Shown in pieces: positions 47,867 to 59,723 of a DNA stretch of 64,000 bases (position 1 is its first letter; each line of letters opens with the position of its first letter). Origin of the DNA: Ilyonectria destructans (taxonomy: Eukaryota > Ascomycota > Sordariomycetes > Hypocreales > Nectriaceae); the NCBI GenBank assembly GCA_020740775.1, contig JAHEWK010000004.1, positions 3,286,001 to 3,350,000 on the forward strand. The letters run 5' to 3'. The position numbers and the translations under genes are program-made. The notes beneath the pieces are model-generated. The model was not told the origin of the DNA. It saw only the letters and a list, made by a program, of their open reading frames with translations, and ran no database searches.

Positions 47867-49200
47867 ATGGCTCTTAAGTTCGAAGCGCGGCATAATACTC
47901 TCACCAGCGATCCGAAAAACGGCCTTCCGGGAGTTGTACTGGCAGTATTTACAAAAGATGGTATATTGAGACGAAAAGACATTTCTTTCATCTTGATGGC
48001 TAGAATATTTGCTAATTTATACAGGAATAAAATACTCCCACGCGACTGGTCGCAAGAACGCGGACTCGAACGATGCGATAGACTTGGACAGTACCTTCTG
48101 GGGCTTCTCGTGCACCAAGCTGCTGACGACCATTTGTGCATTGCAATGTATCGACAACGGCCTCATTGCACTCGACGACTCTGTGGAAACACTGCTTCCG
48201 GAACTATCCAACTCCCAGGTCATCTCTTCGGATGGCGAGGAGTCGTTTAAGCTCACCCCGGCCAAGAACGCCATCACCCTTCGTCACCTCCTCACCCATA
48301 CAAGCGGACTATCATACGATGCCATGAACCCACTTTTGATGAAATGGCGCAAGTCAAGAGGAGAGCCGCCACTGGTCATGAGCGGAAAGGTTGTGGAGGC
48401 CTATTCTCTGCCTCTTCTATTCGAACCAGGGACCGGCTGGGTATATGGGTCAAGTCTGGACTGGGCGGGTCTGGTGGTGGCAAGACTGCATGGAAATGTT
48501 ACACTCAGCGAATACATGGACACCCATATCTTTCAGCGTCTGGGGTTGAAGAGGTCGGGCTTCCATCTCTCTGAACGGCCCGATATAAAGGCAAACCTGG
48601 CCCAGATGTTTTCCAGGACGAAGGACGGGTTGGTGCCGATGCAATCGCCGTACCCCGAGGATGCTCGAGATGTCAGTGGAGGAATGGGGATTGTCACGAG
48701 CACTTCCGACTTTGTGGAGGTCCTACGGGATCTACTCAAGGACGAGCCACTGCTGCTGAAGAAGGAAACTATTTCGGTCATGTTTACCCCCCAGTTCGCC
48801 ACTGACAGCCCCCAATACCGCGACTTCGTGGCCCAGGAGGTAAGCTGACGATCCTTGACCCACTCCATGGGTTCCCATGTCAACAATTCGTCTCGTTTGC
48901 TGATCAGCGTGCCAGGGCATGCACAAGCATTTGACCGGAGACACCAGCGGAAAGCCGGCCATGGCGTTTGGACTAGGCGGCTTGGTAACTCTAGATGGCG
49001 GTGTCCCCAATCTACCAGAGAAGACGCTCGCTTGGAATGGAATGCCAAACATTGGTTGGTGCGTAAACCGGGAACGGGGACATGGATCTATTTACGTGAG
49101 CCAGGTAATGCCACCAGCGGATCCCAAAAGCGTTGCATTGCTAGGCGAATTCTGGACCGAGATTCAACAGCAGGAGACCATGGAAAGTCTGGGATTGTGA
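47867..49200 (+). CDS. Serine beta-lactamase-fold enzyme (class C / LovD-like)
   Basis: Exons 47867-47960, 48025-48839, 48916-49200; 397 aa. The nucleophile motif SxxK is S60-C-T-K63 (FSCTKLL) and the tyrosine motif is Y172-G-S, as in class C beta-lactamases, family VIII esterases and the fungal acyltransferase LovD. LRHLLTHTSGLSYD is the conserved loop of this family. No signal peptide, so an intracellular esterase, amidase or acyltransferase is likelier than an antibiotic-degrading enzyme. Relatives in fungal metabolite clusters move acyl groups from carrier proteins or CoA, or hydrolyse esters. It stands next to a transporter and a Zn2Cys6 regulator and carries a TCGGCCGA site in its promoter. 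Confidence 0.9.
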
Positions 49201-50625
49201 TATGACACTATTATTAGGTGAATACCTTGCTAGTACGCCCGTTCCACAATTGTTACTTTGTCTGTGCTTCCTTAGCTGCCCATGGTTCTCGGGATCTTCC
49301 TATAGGGTACGGAGTAAATTGGCTCTTGAGCTGGAGACCCTGGTTGCTTTTCTTGAGATCCTCTTAATCTGACGTGTCCGATGCTCTGCGGCCCGCTCCG
49401 GGGAGGTCGGCAGGATCCCGATGTATGCCGGTATGGTGTGTTTTCATGTTCAATTGTTACTTTATCCGTGCAATGACGTAAAGTGTACACCGGCATTGAG
49501 GAAATTCGCCGGGTTACGATGCCTGTGGAATGGGTGGAGCATTGCCACATCCCTGGAGCAGCTGACCCCGTGGAAGTGGCTACAGCACTCGTAGAAGGGG
49601 TTGTGAGGTCGCAACGAGGGCGGCATCTGTATGCAGATAGATGGGATCACATCCGAGAGGCTGTCGTTTGTCCATGAAGCCCGTATTAGAGAAAAGATTA
49701 CGTCTTGCTCATGCCGCAACATGCTAGGGTCCGGGGTTGGAAACGTTGATCGTAACCTACCCTACAGGTAGAAGTACCTTCTGGTGCGCTATATTAGAGA
49801 GACTATGTAAGTCCTCGGTACTTGGGCTTGGAAGATCTGCCTGTATCTGGATCTCATCTGCCGGGATATTCCAGATTTGACTTTTGCAACGCTTCTCGGC
49901 AACGCATGTAACCCAAGCATCAGGCATGAATTAGTAACATGGAAATAGACCCTCGGGCAATTGGACCGGCCTCTTCCGCGTGAATACATCCTTGCTCGTG
50001 GCTCCGACCAATTATTGGGTGGATATTTCCGTCCAAGCCAGAAGAAATAAGAAGGGTTTAGGGCCTTTTTCCCATCACCCCTCGTTCCCCACTAACCGCA
50101 CTCTCTTATCTCGTAGCGTTGGGCGACACTCATATCTGGGGATGGTCAGGGATGTTCCCAAGAGTGTCGTTGAGTAGAGACTCGGGAAATGTCAACACCA
50201 CCTTCAAATCGGAAATAATAACGTAGAGTCCTGGCAGAAGAAACTGGCCTCTCTGGCAGTCTGCGTATTAACAGCCCGGGATACCAAGCCCGAGGGGGGG
50301 ATTCCTCGAAACTGGGGGATAAGCAAGCAACCCCGTTATCTCCAGGCCGACTTAATGTCGCCCCCATATCAGACAGATCCCCGCCCTAGAGATAACTAGC
50401 CCACACGTGGACGGGGATCTACTGTAGCAGCTATCTTCCCTATCATCCCGCTTGTCCTCCGGGAGGGAGCGTTCTTTGTTCTTGCATCGCGTATGCGAAG
50501 CCTCGAGCAGCAAATACTAGACATTGACATAAGACAATTGGACGCAATTGATCTAAATCCGTCACCTCACTCACATTCCCGCTCAATCTGTGCATCTCGG
50601 TACGTCGGAGAGTATATTTTCCACC
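49201..50625. other. Intergenic upstream of the cluster regulator
   Basis: 1.4 kb. A 65-codon open frame at 49483-49677 has a protein-like C-terminal look (GRHLYADRWDHI) but no start, introns or family; possibly a gene remnant. No TCGGCCGW site was found here. Confidence 0.35.
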
Positions 50626-53328
50626 ATGGACCAGACACGCGACCCTCGACGCTCGTTCTCCATCTCATCGAATCGCGCTGCCACCGGAGATACAATCGTC
50701 GTCAGTCCGCCCCAGGGCACATTCCAGCCTTCGGAACAAGGCCAGCCTCCGCAAGAACAATCCCAGTCACAGACACAGACGCAGACGCGCCAACAAAGAC
50801 GAGTGTGCACCACTTGCCGGCGTCGCAAAGTCGGATGCGACAAGAAGCAGCCGTGCCAAAACTGCAAGCGATCCAACACCGAGTGTGTCTACCCGCCTGA
50901 GCGAGCGTCTAGCACCGTGTCTTTAGAGAGCAGCCAGATCTGGGAACAATTGCGCCGTCTCGAACCTCTCATCAAAACATTGACCGACCGAGTGCCCTCC
51001 GGAGCTGTTCCCGTGTCTTCTGCAACCTCAGCGCCGGCCGCTCCTGTTTCAATCCTCGCATCACCCTCGGCCGTCATTGCAACTTCAGCTACTCCCAATG
51101 CCGAAAGGATTCCCGCCATATCAGAGCCTCTTCCCGCTGCACCAAGCCTGCGGGAATTGGACACTGTCAACGAAAATGAGACTGCCAAAGCAGCCCCGTT
51201 TTATGAAAACCAACAACGGCCGGCTGCTCCTTTTGTATCGGACTCGGGTACATCTGGACTTGCGCACCAGAACAACACCAACGAACCAACACTATTGAGC
51301 GCCCGTGCTAGTTTGGATTTGACGTCCGGTCTTTCGCCGCTGAACTCCGACTCCCCGTCAAGTAGCGTGGCGACGACATGGTCACCGTATGGGAGCAACA
51401 CCGGAATTTTGGTCAAAGATGATGGTCGACGTAGATATGTCAGTGGCAGGTTCTGGGAGACCCTTCATGACACAGTGAGTTCTGAGGCGTGCAAAACAAG
51501 TCGATGCTATTTCAATCTGACCTGCTTTCAGGACCAAACACAGGATCAATTATCCGACGGTTCCGACTATGAGGATGATCCGCCATCGCCTCCTCCGGAT
51601 TCTTCGTTCCAATACTCATTACTCTTCGGCTCAAACATGTCCGCTTCTCCACTTAGAAATGCTCATCTCCCGGAACCGAAACGTGCACTGGCATGGCAGA
51701 TTTTTAAAGAGAATGTCCATCCGCTTATGACTGTGTTCCACGTCCCAACCGTTGAGCCACTGGTATTGAGAGCCGCGCAAGATGTAACGAACATTTCACC
51801 GTCGGTGGAAACCTTGATGTTTGTCGTATATTTTGCCGCAGTCGCGAGTGTCGCAGATGATTCATGCCACCAATTATTCGGCGAGCCCCAACAGAAGCTT
51901 CTTCAAAATTTACGGCGCGGCGCCGAAGAGTCGTTCTCTCGCGCTGGTTTGATGGAGACAGAAGACTTGGTTGTACTGCAGTCATTCGTCATCTTTATTG
52001 CAGTCCTTCGTTCGCAAGATCCAGCCCGGTCGTGGAATCTCACAGGCCTCGCACTCCGGCTGGTCCAATCCCTCGGGATGCATCGCGATGGAAGCCAATT
52101 TCAGCTGAGTATATTCGAAGCCGAGATGCGTCGGAGAATCTGGTGGGGACTCTGTGGGCTTGATGTTCCCGCATCCGAGGACCACTCGTGCGCTTCCGGC
52201 ATGTAAGTGATATCCCAATGGCCGCCTGGACGCATCTAGAAGCAAAGGCTAACCAGTCGATCGCAGCTTGGAGCTCAGCAGCTCAGACGCGAGGACGCCG
52301 CTTAATGTAGATGACAACGAACTGTACGCGGAAATGACAGACTACCCTACGGAATCCGGCGGCATGAGCGACACATGCTTCTTCGTCATCCGAACGTTGG
52401 TAACGGATATTTGGCGGACCATGTACGACACGCGCAGAACAGATCCGGATACAGGAAAAAGCTTCGCATCCATGACTATCAATGAGAAGGAGAGGTGGGT
52501 GGACCAGCAGCACAAGAAGATTCGGCTACGGTTCTTCGGGTCGGGACAGGTTGTAGAGCCTCTCCACGTGGTAAGACCTGGCCTTTGTTCTTTATGCTGG
52601 ACTCGACTAATAGCGCTGAACAGTTTTCTGCCCATTACGTCGAGGCAATCTTCTGCAACCTCCGACTCTTTGTTTACGAAGCCCTTCGTTCAGACGGAGC
52701 GCTCTCCCAAGAGCAACGCCGACTATTATTCAACGACGCTCTCGACTGTATGACACATTCCCACTGCATGCGTGCCGACCCACGATACAACAAATGGACC
52801 TGGCTATCCAACACCTTCAACGAATGGTACTCTGTCGCAGTTGTTCTCACTGAGCTGTCCGAGCGACCCTTTGCAAAGGAGAGAGAAAAGGCCTGGCGCC
52901 TCGTGGAACAGTTCACCTTGTACCGCTGGGAATCGCCCAGACACCGCCACGTGCACCAGTGGCGGTCCGTTATGAAGGGCATAGAGAAAGCACGGAGGAG
53001 GAGAAAGCAGGTCAAACGGATGCAAGCCAGTTCCGCTGCTCAATTCGGGCTCATCTCCACTCGCACCGCGAGCAACTTGTCACGGCATCCACCACTCGCC
53101 AAGTTTCCTCAGTCTGCAGAGCGATACCCACGAGACGACAACTCTAGAAATGAGCAGCAATCGTCGAATATGGACACCTCTGATGCTCTCAACATGCACA
53201 TGTCCCATCATACCGGTGGCAGAAGCCTGGATGCGACTGATTTGGACATGCCGTTCGATTTCGGACTTGTCGACACTCAGCTGGCATTTGACTGGAACAT
53301 ATTCAACCCACCGCAGATGGACGAGTAG
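50626..53328 (+). CDS. Zn2Cys6 transcription factor (candidate cluster regulator)
   Basis: Exons 50626-51474, 51532-52202, 52267-52570, 52624-53328; 842 aa. Start in a CCACCATGG context. A Gln-rich lead precedes the zinc cluster C61-x2-C64-x6-C71-x5-C77-x2-C80-x6-C87. A short helix (SSQIWEQLRRLEPLIKTLTD) may dimerise. The fungal-specific TF domain (middle homology region) covers about 360-620 (NVHPLMTVFHVPT, SWNLTGLALRLVQSLGMHRDG, RRRIWWGLCGLD). Intron 51475-51531 is 57 bp and stop-free, so it would be translated if overlooked; its GTGAGT, CTGAC and TTTCAG signals support removal. Its position inside the cluster suggests it controls the neighbours; zinc-cluster dimers often bind CGG/CCG inversions such as TCGGCCGA. 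Confidence 0.93.
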
Positions 53329-53471
53329 ACTTAGTGACGGGACTGGCCAGCAGAAGGCACCGTGGGATTATAGCAGAATATCTCATGTGTTACATTAGTC
53401 CATTCATATTCTTCTTTGAATTGTAGTAAACTATGTGTAATACAGGTCAACAAGACAAAATGTCCTCTAAA
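53329..53471. other. Short convergent spacer
   Basis: About 140 bp between the regulator stop and the amidohydrolase stop; AT-rich, no gene. Confidence 0.5.
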
Positions 53472-55140
53472 TTACTTGAGAAGCTTGCTATCGTCGATGC
53501 GGAACATCTGCGCCATAGCCTGTCCAGCCTTCTCCAGGTTTAACTTCTTCTGTCTCTCCAAGATCTCTCCCTGGCTAGAAACGAGGTTCTTTCGAACATC
53601 GCTCCACTCCATAGCTTTCTTTTGAGTGTCAACCTGGACTGCACACAACTTGCCTTGCTTCTTTCTCCAGATGCCATCAATCATCACGGCCTCCACATCT
53701 CGGATGTCGCTGTGCATCACGACGGCAGTTAGCGGGTCAGTGCTGGCGGCGCAACTCATCGCAGGGCTGTTTTCAGCGTCAAAGATGACGAGATCGGCCA
53801 GCTTTCCTTCGCGGATGGAGCCGATCTGTTCGCCCAGCTGGACTCCCCGGGCGCCAAAGATGGTAGCGGCATTGAATGCGTCTCGAACGGTGGTATTGGG
53901 CCGGAAGTGCATGCATCCTTTCTTGGCTACTTCAGTCGCCTCCTTTTGCCGCGACTGCATAAGCGAAGAACGCGCCAGGGCCAGAATCGAAGAAGTATTG
54001 CTGGTATGGCAATCCACACCTAGAGTAACGTTGATTCCAGACTTCAACGAGACGGGCCACCCAAAGCCCATCATTGCCTCAGTGTGAGGCGTAGACGAAA
54101 CCGGCATCTGGGTCTTTCGGAGCGCGTCCTCCTCATCTGCAGTCAACCCAGTAGCGTGCGAGAGAAGAATATCGCTCGGGGACTTGATAAGGTTGTATGA
54201 TTGGAGGGTGTGAATGAGTGAAGTATGACTCCCTAGTCACAGAGATAAGCATAGTTTCACGCCATTCGACCGGAGATTTCTACTCGGCACGTACCGAATA
54301 CAGCATTCTTTGCATAATGGCTCGTAAATAGCTTCACGCCCCCTTGACGAAGGGAGGCAAATATGCCCTGAATGGCTTCCTTGGGAAGAAACCAGTAGTC
54401 GAAGCCAAAGCCGATTTGCACGCGGCCGTTTCCATACGGTTGCTGCGCGGCAAGACTAAAAATATGAGCCATAGAGGACTCGGGCAGTATATCACGCGAG
54501 AGTTCACACGTCTTCTCATCCCACTTGGTGAAGTAAGCGGGATGGCTGTAAGCAAAAACAGAACGAAGGCCTGAAGCAACAGTGGCTTTGAGCGCTTCGT
54601 TTGCTGCGACGTCCGGTATGTCAGTCCTGTAAGCTCCAAGCTAATGGTCCGATTTAGTGACACTCACCATGCTCATCAGTCTGATTCCCGTGTGCGTGGT
54701 CTAGAACAAATGTCGTTCCTGCGTCGATAGCCTGCATGGCACCACCGAGCTGGCCCCAGAACATGTCTCGGGGGCGATAAGCATAGCTTTGCCAGAATCC
54801 TGTTGGGCAGTGTTAGCCACGTCTCTTCAGTAGTACACTAGGGTCTCTTACCTGCTGGGAGGTACTCGCACAACGAAATGTCTGCATGCTGACCCTTCAG
54901 CTGGGTCTGCCACAGATGGTGGTGTGTATCGACAAAACCAGGGCTGATAATCTTGCCGGAGCAGTCCACAACCTCAGTGCCACGCGGGGCGGCGACCCCC
55001 TTTCCAATCTTGGCAATCTGGTTGCCGCGAACAAGAATATCAGTATTGCGCAATGCCTCTACATTGTCAGACTCGTTGTGGTAGAGAACGGTAGCCCCGG
55101 TTAGCAAAATTGCCCCGGCTGCCTTGGCTGATGCTGTCAT
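53472..55140 (-). CDS. Amidohydrolase (AtzA/TrzN - cytosine deaminase-like subgroup)
   Basis: Four exons, 55140-54852, 54799-54668, 54603-54295, 54232-53472; 496 aa. Metal-dependent hydrolase signatures: the FVDTHHHLW motif giving HxH (His73, His75), then LDHAHG, LLSHATGLT (later metal histidine region), and GVDCHTSN, which holds the usual catalytic aspartate. Near the end, GSIREGKLADLVIFD is the standard return of the beta-sandwich. Enzymes of this type remove amino, chloro or alkylthio groups from heterocycles or open cyclic amides. No signal peptide, so cytosolic. It shares a 644-bp divergent promoter with the SDR gene, which contains a TCGGCCGT site, and therefore probably acts in the same pathway. 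Confidence 0.92.
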
Positions 55141-55784
55141 GTTGCTGATTCTTCGTAAGCTGGTGTTAATTGCCGTATCTGGTAATTATTTCTCGTTCGA
55201 TTAAAGATGAAGAACCTGGGCTCTGAGTGGGCAATCGACTTATCGTGGAGAACTATGAGGATAAGCTTCTGGCTGCACCCCCACAAGACTAGAAGCGGCG
55301 TTGGTGTGTCGTCTTTAGCTTGCAATTGATAACTCGCATGCTCGGCCGTGAGATCCGACACGCCGGGGAGTGTAATGCGTAAACCTCGCGCTCTCGCGTC
55401 TGGGAGATTTGACCCGGACCGCGCATTGTCCTGATTGGCGGTTCTTCATGCAGCCATTGATTGAATATGCTGAAGCCCTGTCTAGCTACAGAGTACGTAT
55501 CGCACTCATTCTCACCTCGCTCCGCCGTCGCGAGCATCCGGAGAAATTTGTGGGGCCGAGCGAGGGCATTCACAGCGGCCGGCCATTCTTCCACCGCCCA
55601 TGCATCCGGAATTCCGTCTCGGCACGTCCTTGCACAAATTCATCTTGATCCCGCGGATACTGGATAAACCATCCAAATCCTGTTGTTCGGTGCTGGGTTT
55701 ACAAGGTAGTGGCCGCCTTTAGATACGTTTTCCAGCCACAGGATCTATCTGGCGAACGAGCATCAACCCGTCAAAATAATCTCA
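55141..55784. other. Divergent promoter, amidohydrolase / SDR
   Basis: 644 bp between two start codons, no coding sequence supported; includes TCGGCCGT at 55342-55349. Confidence 0.55.
55342..55349. promoter_or_regulatory. TCGGCCGT site
   Basis: About 200 bp upstream of the amidohydrolase and 436 bp upstream of the SDR start; preceded by GC, as at 59234. Confidence 0.45.
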
Positions 55785-56615
55785 ATGGATCAACCACAGT
55801 CTCGTAACTGGCCGCGAACCATGATAGGCAAAACTGCCGTCATATCAGGTTCCTCACGTGGCATCGGGGCTGCCATTGCACAAGAGCTTTCTAGACGTGG
55901 CGCCAACATTGTCCTCAACTACCCGACGCCCGCTGTCAAGGAGGAATGCGACGCTGTTGGCCAAAAGCTTGCTACTGACTGGATTGCTGTATGTGCCGAT
56001 CTCACACAAGACGAAGGCCCGACTGAGCTTATCCAACAAGCCGTGTCTCGTTTCGGTCATATCGATATCCTGGTCAGCAATGCCGGTATAGTACCATTAG
56101 GGCCCCTCTGGGAGTCAGATCTTCAAACCTTCGACTCGGTCATCCGCCTCAACTCCCGAGGAGCTTATGGACTTGTCCTCGCCGCTCTGCCACACCTAAA
56201 GCCATATACGCCATCCAACCCCGTCCATGAGTCCGGTGTACTCGGCGGATCAAGAATTGTCATTGTTGGCTCGGCAGCTTCCCGTGTGCCCCGAGAGTCA
56301 CAAGGCGCCTACGCTGCTTCCAAGGGGGCTTTGGATGCCATTCTCCGGGTTTGGGCTAAGGAGTTGCCACGCCGCTACGGTTGTACAGTCAACATGGTTG
56401 GTCCTGGGCCAGTTCTTTCAGATACCTTCAGGGGCCATTTTACTCCCGAGCAATGGGAAGGAATTCGCGCGCTTCTTGACAAGGAGACACCTGTGGAAGG
56501 CATCGCTGCCTCAGAAGAGGATGTTGCATGGGCCGTGGCGTTTTTGGCCGAGGAGAGGTCCCGTTTCATCAACGGCGAGTACATGTTTGTTTCTGGAGGA
56601 TCTACAATGGGATGA
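55785..56615 (+). CDS. Short-chain dehydrogenase/reductase
   Basis: Single exon, 276 aa. Classical SDR: GSSRGIG cofactor site near residue 22, ADLT, VSNAG, catalytic serine in VIVGSAAS and YAASK, ending with the MFVSGGSTMG strand. The GGSRIVIVGSAASRVP segment and overall layout resemble the THN/versicolorin-reductase group of fungal ketoreductases, which use NADPH on aromatic or cyclic ketones. Substrate unknown. It starts from the divergent promoter shared with the amidohydrolase and converges with the P450 gene. Confidence 0.92.
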   Translation: MDQPQSRNWPRTMIGKTAVISGSSRGIGAAIAQELSRRGANIVLNYPTPAVKEECDAVGQKLATDWIAVCADLTQDEGPTELIQQAVSRFGHIDILVSNAGIVPLGPLWESDLQTFDSVIRLNSRGAYGLVLAALPHLKPYTPSNPVHESGVLGGSRIVIVGSAASRVPRESQGAYAASKGALDAILRVWAKELPRRYGCTVNMVGPGPVLSDTFRGHFTPEQWEGIRALLDKETPVEGIAASEEDVAWAVAFLAEERSRFINGEYMFVSGGSTMG

Positions 56616-56998
56616 GTGTTAAACATTAAATACATAAATATTTCTCCCGAGGAATTACTTAGACATTTTAACACATTTTATTTGCACATTTTAGCTTGAC
56701 GGTTTGTCCCACATTAGAATAGAAAAATACGCAAACAAATGTTCACTTCCTGTGTAGAAGTCCAGTGGTGGGAGCTAAATTGTTCAAAAATCACCATGGT
56801 TGATATTCGATGTCCCTTGGGCCAATATCCAACAACAAAAGTATCGAGATTTTTTCCCTTTCTATTTCAAGGTTTATGACAAAACCCACCCATTCACATC
56901 TGTGCTTTCATTGTGCCACGCGGTCATTTCAGAACCAATAGGCTACCACTAACAAAAGACACTCGCCAATGCATTCAATGACTCCAACTTCACATCCA
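56616..56998. other. Convergent spacer, SDR / P450
   Basis: About 380 bp, AT-rich, no gene seen. Confidence 0.45.
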
Positions 56999-58999
56999 TC
57001 AACTCCTGTTCCAGTCCGCTCGCTTGATCAACAACTCGCCCTGAGGGTCAGGGATGGACTGAATATGTTAGTGGATTTAACGTTAAAATCTGGAGATAAA
57101 CTTACCACGCCCTCAACCTCAATGTTCTTCGGCCTTCCGACAACGTCCTTGGGAGTTCGAAGGTCGTAGTTCATGATAAACTCAATGAGAACGAGCTTTA
57201 TTCCCACATCAGCCATGAATCTGCCGGGGCAAGCGTGTGCACCGTAACCCCACGCAATATCCTTCTTGCCCACGGTGATATGTTGATGACTGGTTCGATT
57301 TTCCGGCTTGGATGTCCGGATTTTGTAGAAACGGAATCCATCGAATTTTGCTGGGTCTTGGTACAAGGCCTCATCCATGTTGACTGAGACGCTGGGAAGC
57401 ATTAGCTTTGCTCCCTTGGGTAGGAACATTCCATTTGAGAGTTTCAAGTCAGCGGTGGCCTTGCGTTGGAACGAGGCTAAAGGGTAAGAAAGAAGGTTAG
57501 CAATGTGTTGATCAAAATGTCATGCGCGGCGTGTCGAGATGTAGGGAGTGACATACTCAAATCAGGTGGGTTTAGGCGCCCGGTTTCTTTGATGAAGCTA
57601 TCGAGCTTCAACATATCCGAAAGCCCCTGCTTCGTAATTTCTCCGTTATAGTTGTTCATGACCCGCTGAATCTCCTCGCGAAGCTCGGGGACAAACTCGG
57701 GATATGTCGCAATGTCAATCAAGGACTGCATGACGGTTGCGGACAGGGACTGAATAGCTGCAACGACGAGCTGCATCTGCACGATGACTTGCTTTTCCAT
57801 GTCATCCGCGCTCTTTGGGTTTTGCACAGGATCGGTAAGCCAGTCCAAGTAGGAGGGGGGATCGTTGAGAGGCTTATTTCCAGCTGCCCTCTTCCTCTGC
57901 ACAGTCTCAGTGATAATGGCTCTGGCGTCGGCCCACTCCCGAACCAAATCATCCCATCCGGTGACCCAGCGATAAATGAGAGGACGAAGTGGGATAGGCC
58001 ATTCTCGAAGGCGTGCGGTCCAGTCCATGGCCAGGTGGATGTAGTTTGTGGCGATGTGTAGCCACTTGTCATTCCCTGCGGCATCATCACCGTGAAATAC
58101 GCGAGCACAGATTCTCGATGTCATCAAATGCACGTGCGAGTACAGTTTAACCGACTGGTAAGCTGCAACCTTGATATTAGTATCGAATATGATCGAACAT
58201 CAATTGCATGGAGTTTTAGGGTCAGTTGACGACGAGGGAAGCATAACGTACAATCAAATTTTTCAAGAGGCCAGTATTTTTGAACCAAGTCTTGGAGGAC
58301 AGGAGTGTATTCAGCTTTCAAGTATTAGCTTAGGAGGACTTTGTCAATGTCAAAGGGAAGCTAACGCAGCGTGGGGTTGACTTTTTTGATTAACACGGTG
58401 ATCTCCTCGGGGTCAAGGTTTCCGAGCTTAGTGTACGGCTTGAATGCAAACTGGTAATAAAGTGAGTTAATACTCATTAATTGAACTATGCAGATCTTAC
58501 CTCTTCGTCAAGGAAGGCGGAGAAGCTCAAGGCCTTTTGGCCTCGCATGTAGTCTAAGTACCGAAGAGGAATCACAATACTTGTTCCTATGGTCATATTA
58601 GAATATTGAGGAAAACAAGAAGACACCTATAGAGAAGTCACTAGACTAAACCTTACCTTCCGTAGTGCTAAGTCCGAATGGCTCATTTGGGAACTGTAAA
58701 CAGTCAATAATTATTCCCGAGTTCGTCTCGTATTCGGGATCGTGTATCACCTTCCGATAACCGATGTTGAGAACCTCGCTCGAATTGTTCGTATACTCTC
58801 TACTTCTTTGCTTGGCGCTCTGGATTTTGTCGGCTAGAACAATTGACAGCTTCGGCAGCCTGTATTCAACCAGGCTAGATTTGATCATGATCCAAGACAC
58901 GCTCGCAACCATTAGAGAACCGATAATTACCGCAAGCGTATACGGGTCGCGAAGAGCAGCCTGCCCGGCGGCATAATCGACGTAGAAATCGGACAACAT
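56999..58999 (-). CDS. Cytochrome P450 monooxygenase
   Basis: Eight exons, 58999-58751, 58693-58657, 58586-58501, 58450-58366, 58314-58252, 58162-57557, 57476-57106, 57058-56999; 518 aa. An N-terminal membrane anchor lies at about residues 19-40 (LAVIIGSLMVASVSWIMI). The K-helix ExxR is Glu366-Arg369 (KETGR), the FRF segment follows at 423-425, and the haem-binding loop WGYGAHACPG has the ligand Cys458. It resembles the fungal ent-kaurene-oxidase-like P450 group that acts in terpenoid, alkaloid and polyketide pathways; the I-helix lacks a clear AGxxT. ER membrane, needs a reductase. Intron 58694-58750 (57 bp) has no stop in the upstream frame. A TCGGCCGA site sits 235 bp upstream. Confidence 0.92.
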
Positions 59000-59723
59000 G
59001 ACGATGAGGATCGTCGGAGGGACGGCGTAGTGGGATCGAAGCGTTGCTCAGAGAGGAAGCAGGAGAATGTCGCTGTATCGCCGAGATATGTTAAATATCG
59101 GTTGGATATCTTATCGGGAACGCAAATTATGTTTCCCCGGAATCCGAAACCATTGCCAACCCTTCCAATAGACATCTACTTCTGTAAGTTGGACTTGGGC
59201 GTGATTACCGGCTGTGCGAGTGGCCGTTTTTGCTCGGCCGAACGTCCGAGGAGACGGGGAGGGTCCCGCTTAGGCGTCCGAAACGCTAGATCCGCAGCTC
59301 CCCGAGTCGAATTCCTCCTCTGTCACATTAGCGACACAAATAGAAACTTGTCAGGCTGCTAGCTTTATGTTGTGGATGATACGATCGCTATCACCGCGTC
59401 GGACAATAAGATTGCAAGAAATGGATCCGCCAAGTGTTCTTTGACAATTACGAGTCGGTCGAGGATTTACGAGTTTATCTTGAGCATGTTGAAAGTAATG
59501 GAGGAAAATGTTGACGAGCATTTAACGTGATATTTTTCTAGCGCTTGAGCTTGGGTGTGGCATGAATGCTCGATCATCTCAATGTCTTTATAAATGCGCC
59601 ACTGAAACCCGAGAAATTGTCGATGTAGTAATAATTGAACTATTCCAAGGCTTGAAGACTCGCAGATTTTGGTGCTATTATTTGTATGTCCCATTCCCTT
59701 TAGAACACAATCCCTGCTCTGAA
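59000..59723. other. P450 promoter and 3' flank of the PLP-enzyme gene
   Basis: About 720 bp; no gene supported. GC-rich near 59220-59320 with TCGGCCGA at 59234-59241. Confidence 0.5.
59234..59241. promoter_or_regulatory. TCGGCCGA palindrome
   Basis: 235 bp upstream of the P450 start, in the context TGCTCGGCCGAAC. Confidence 0.5.

Noticed and set aside
49483..49677. 65-codon frame ending REAVVCP
   Set aside because: No ATG at its start, no introns, no family recognised; at most a remnant.
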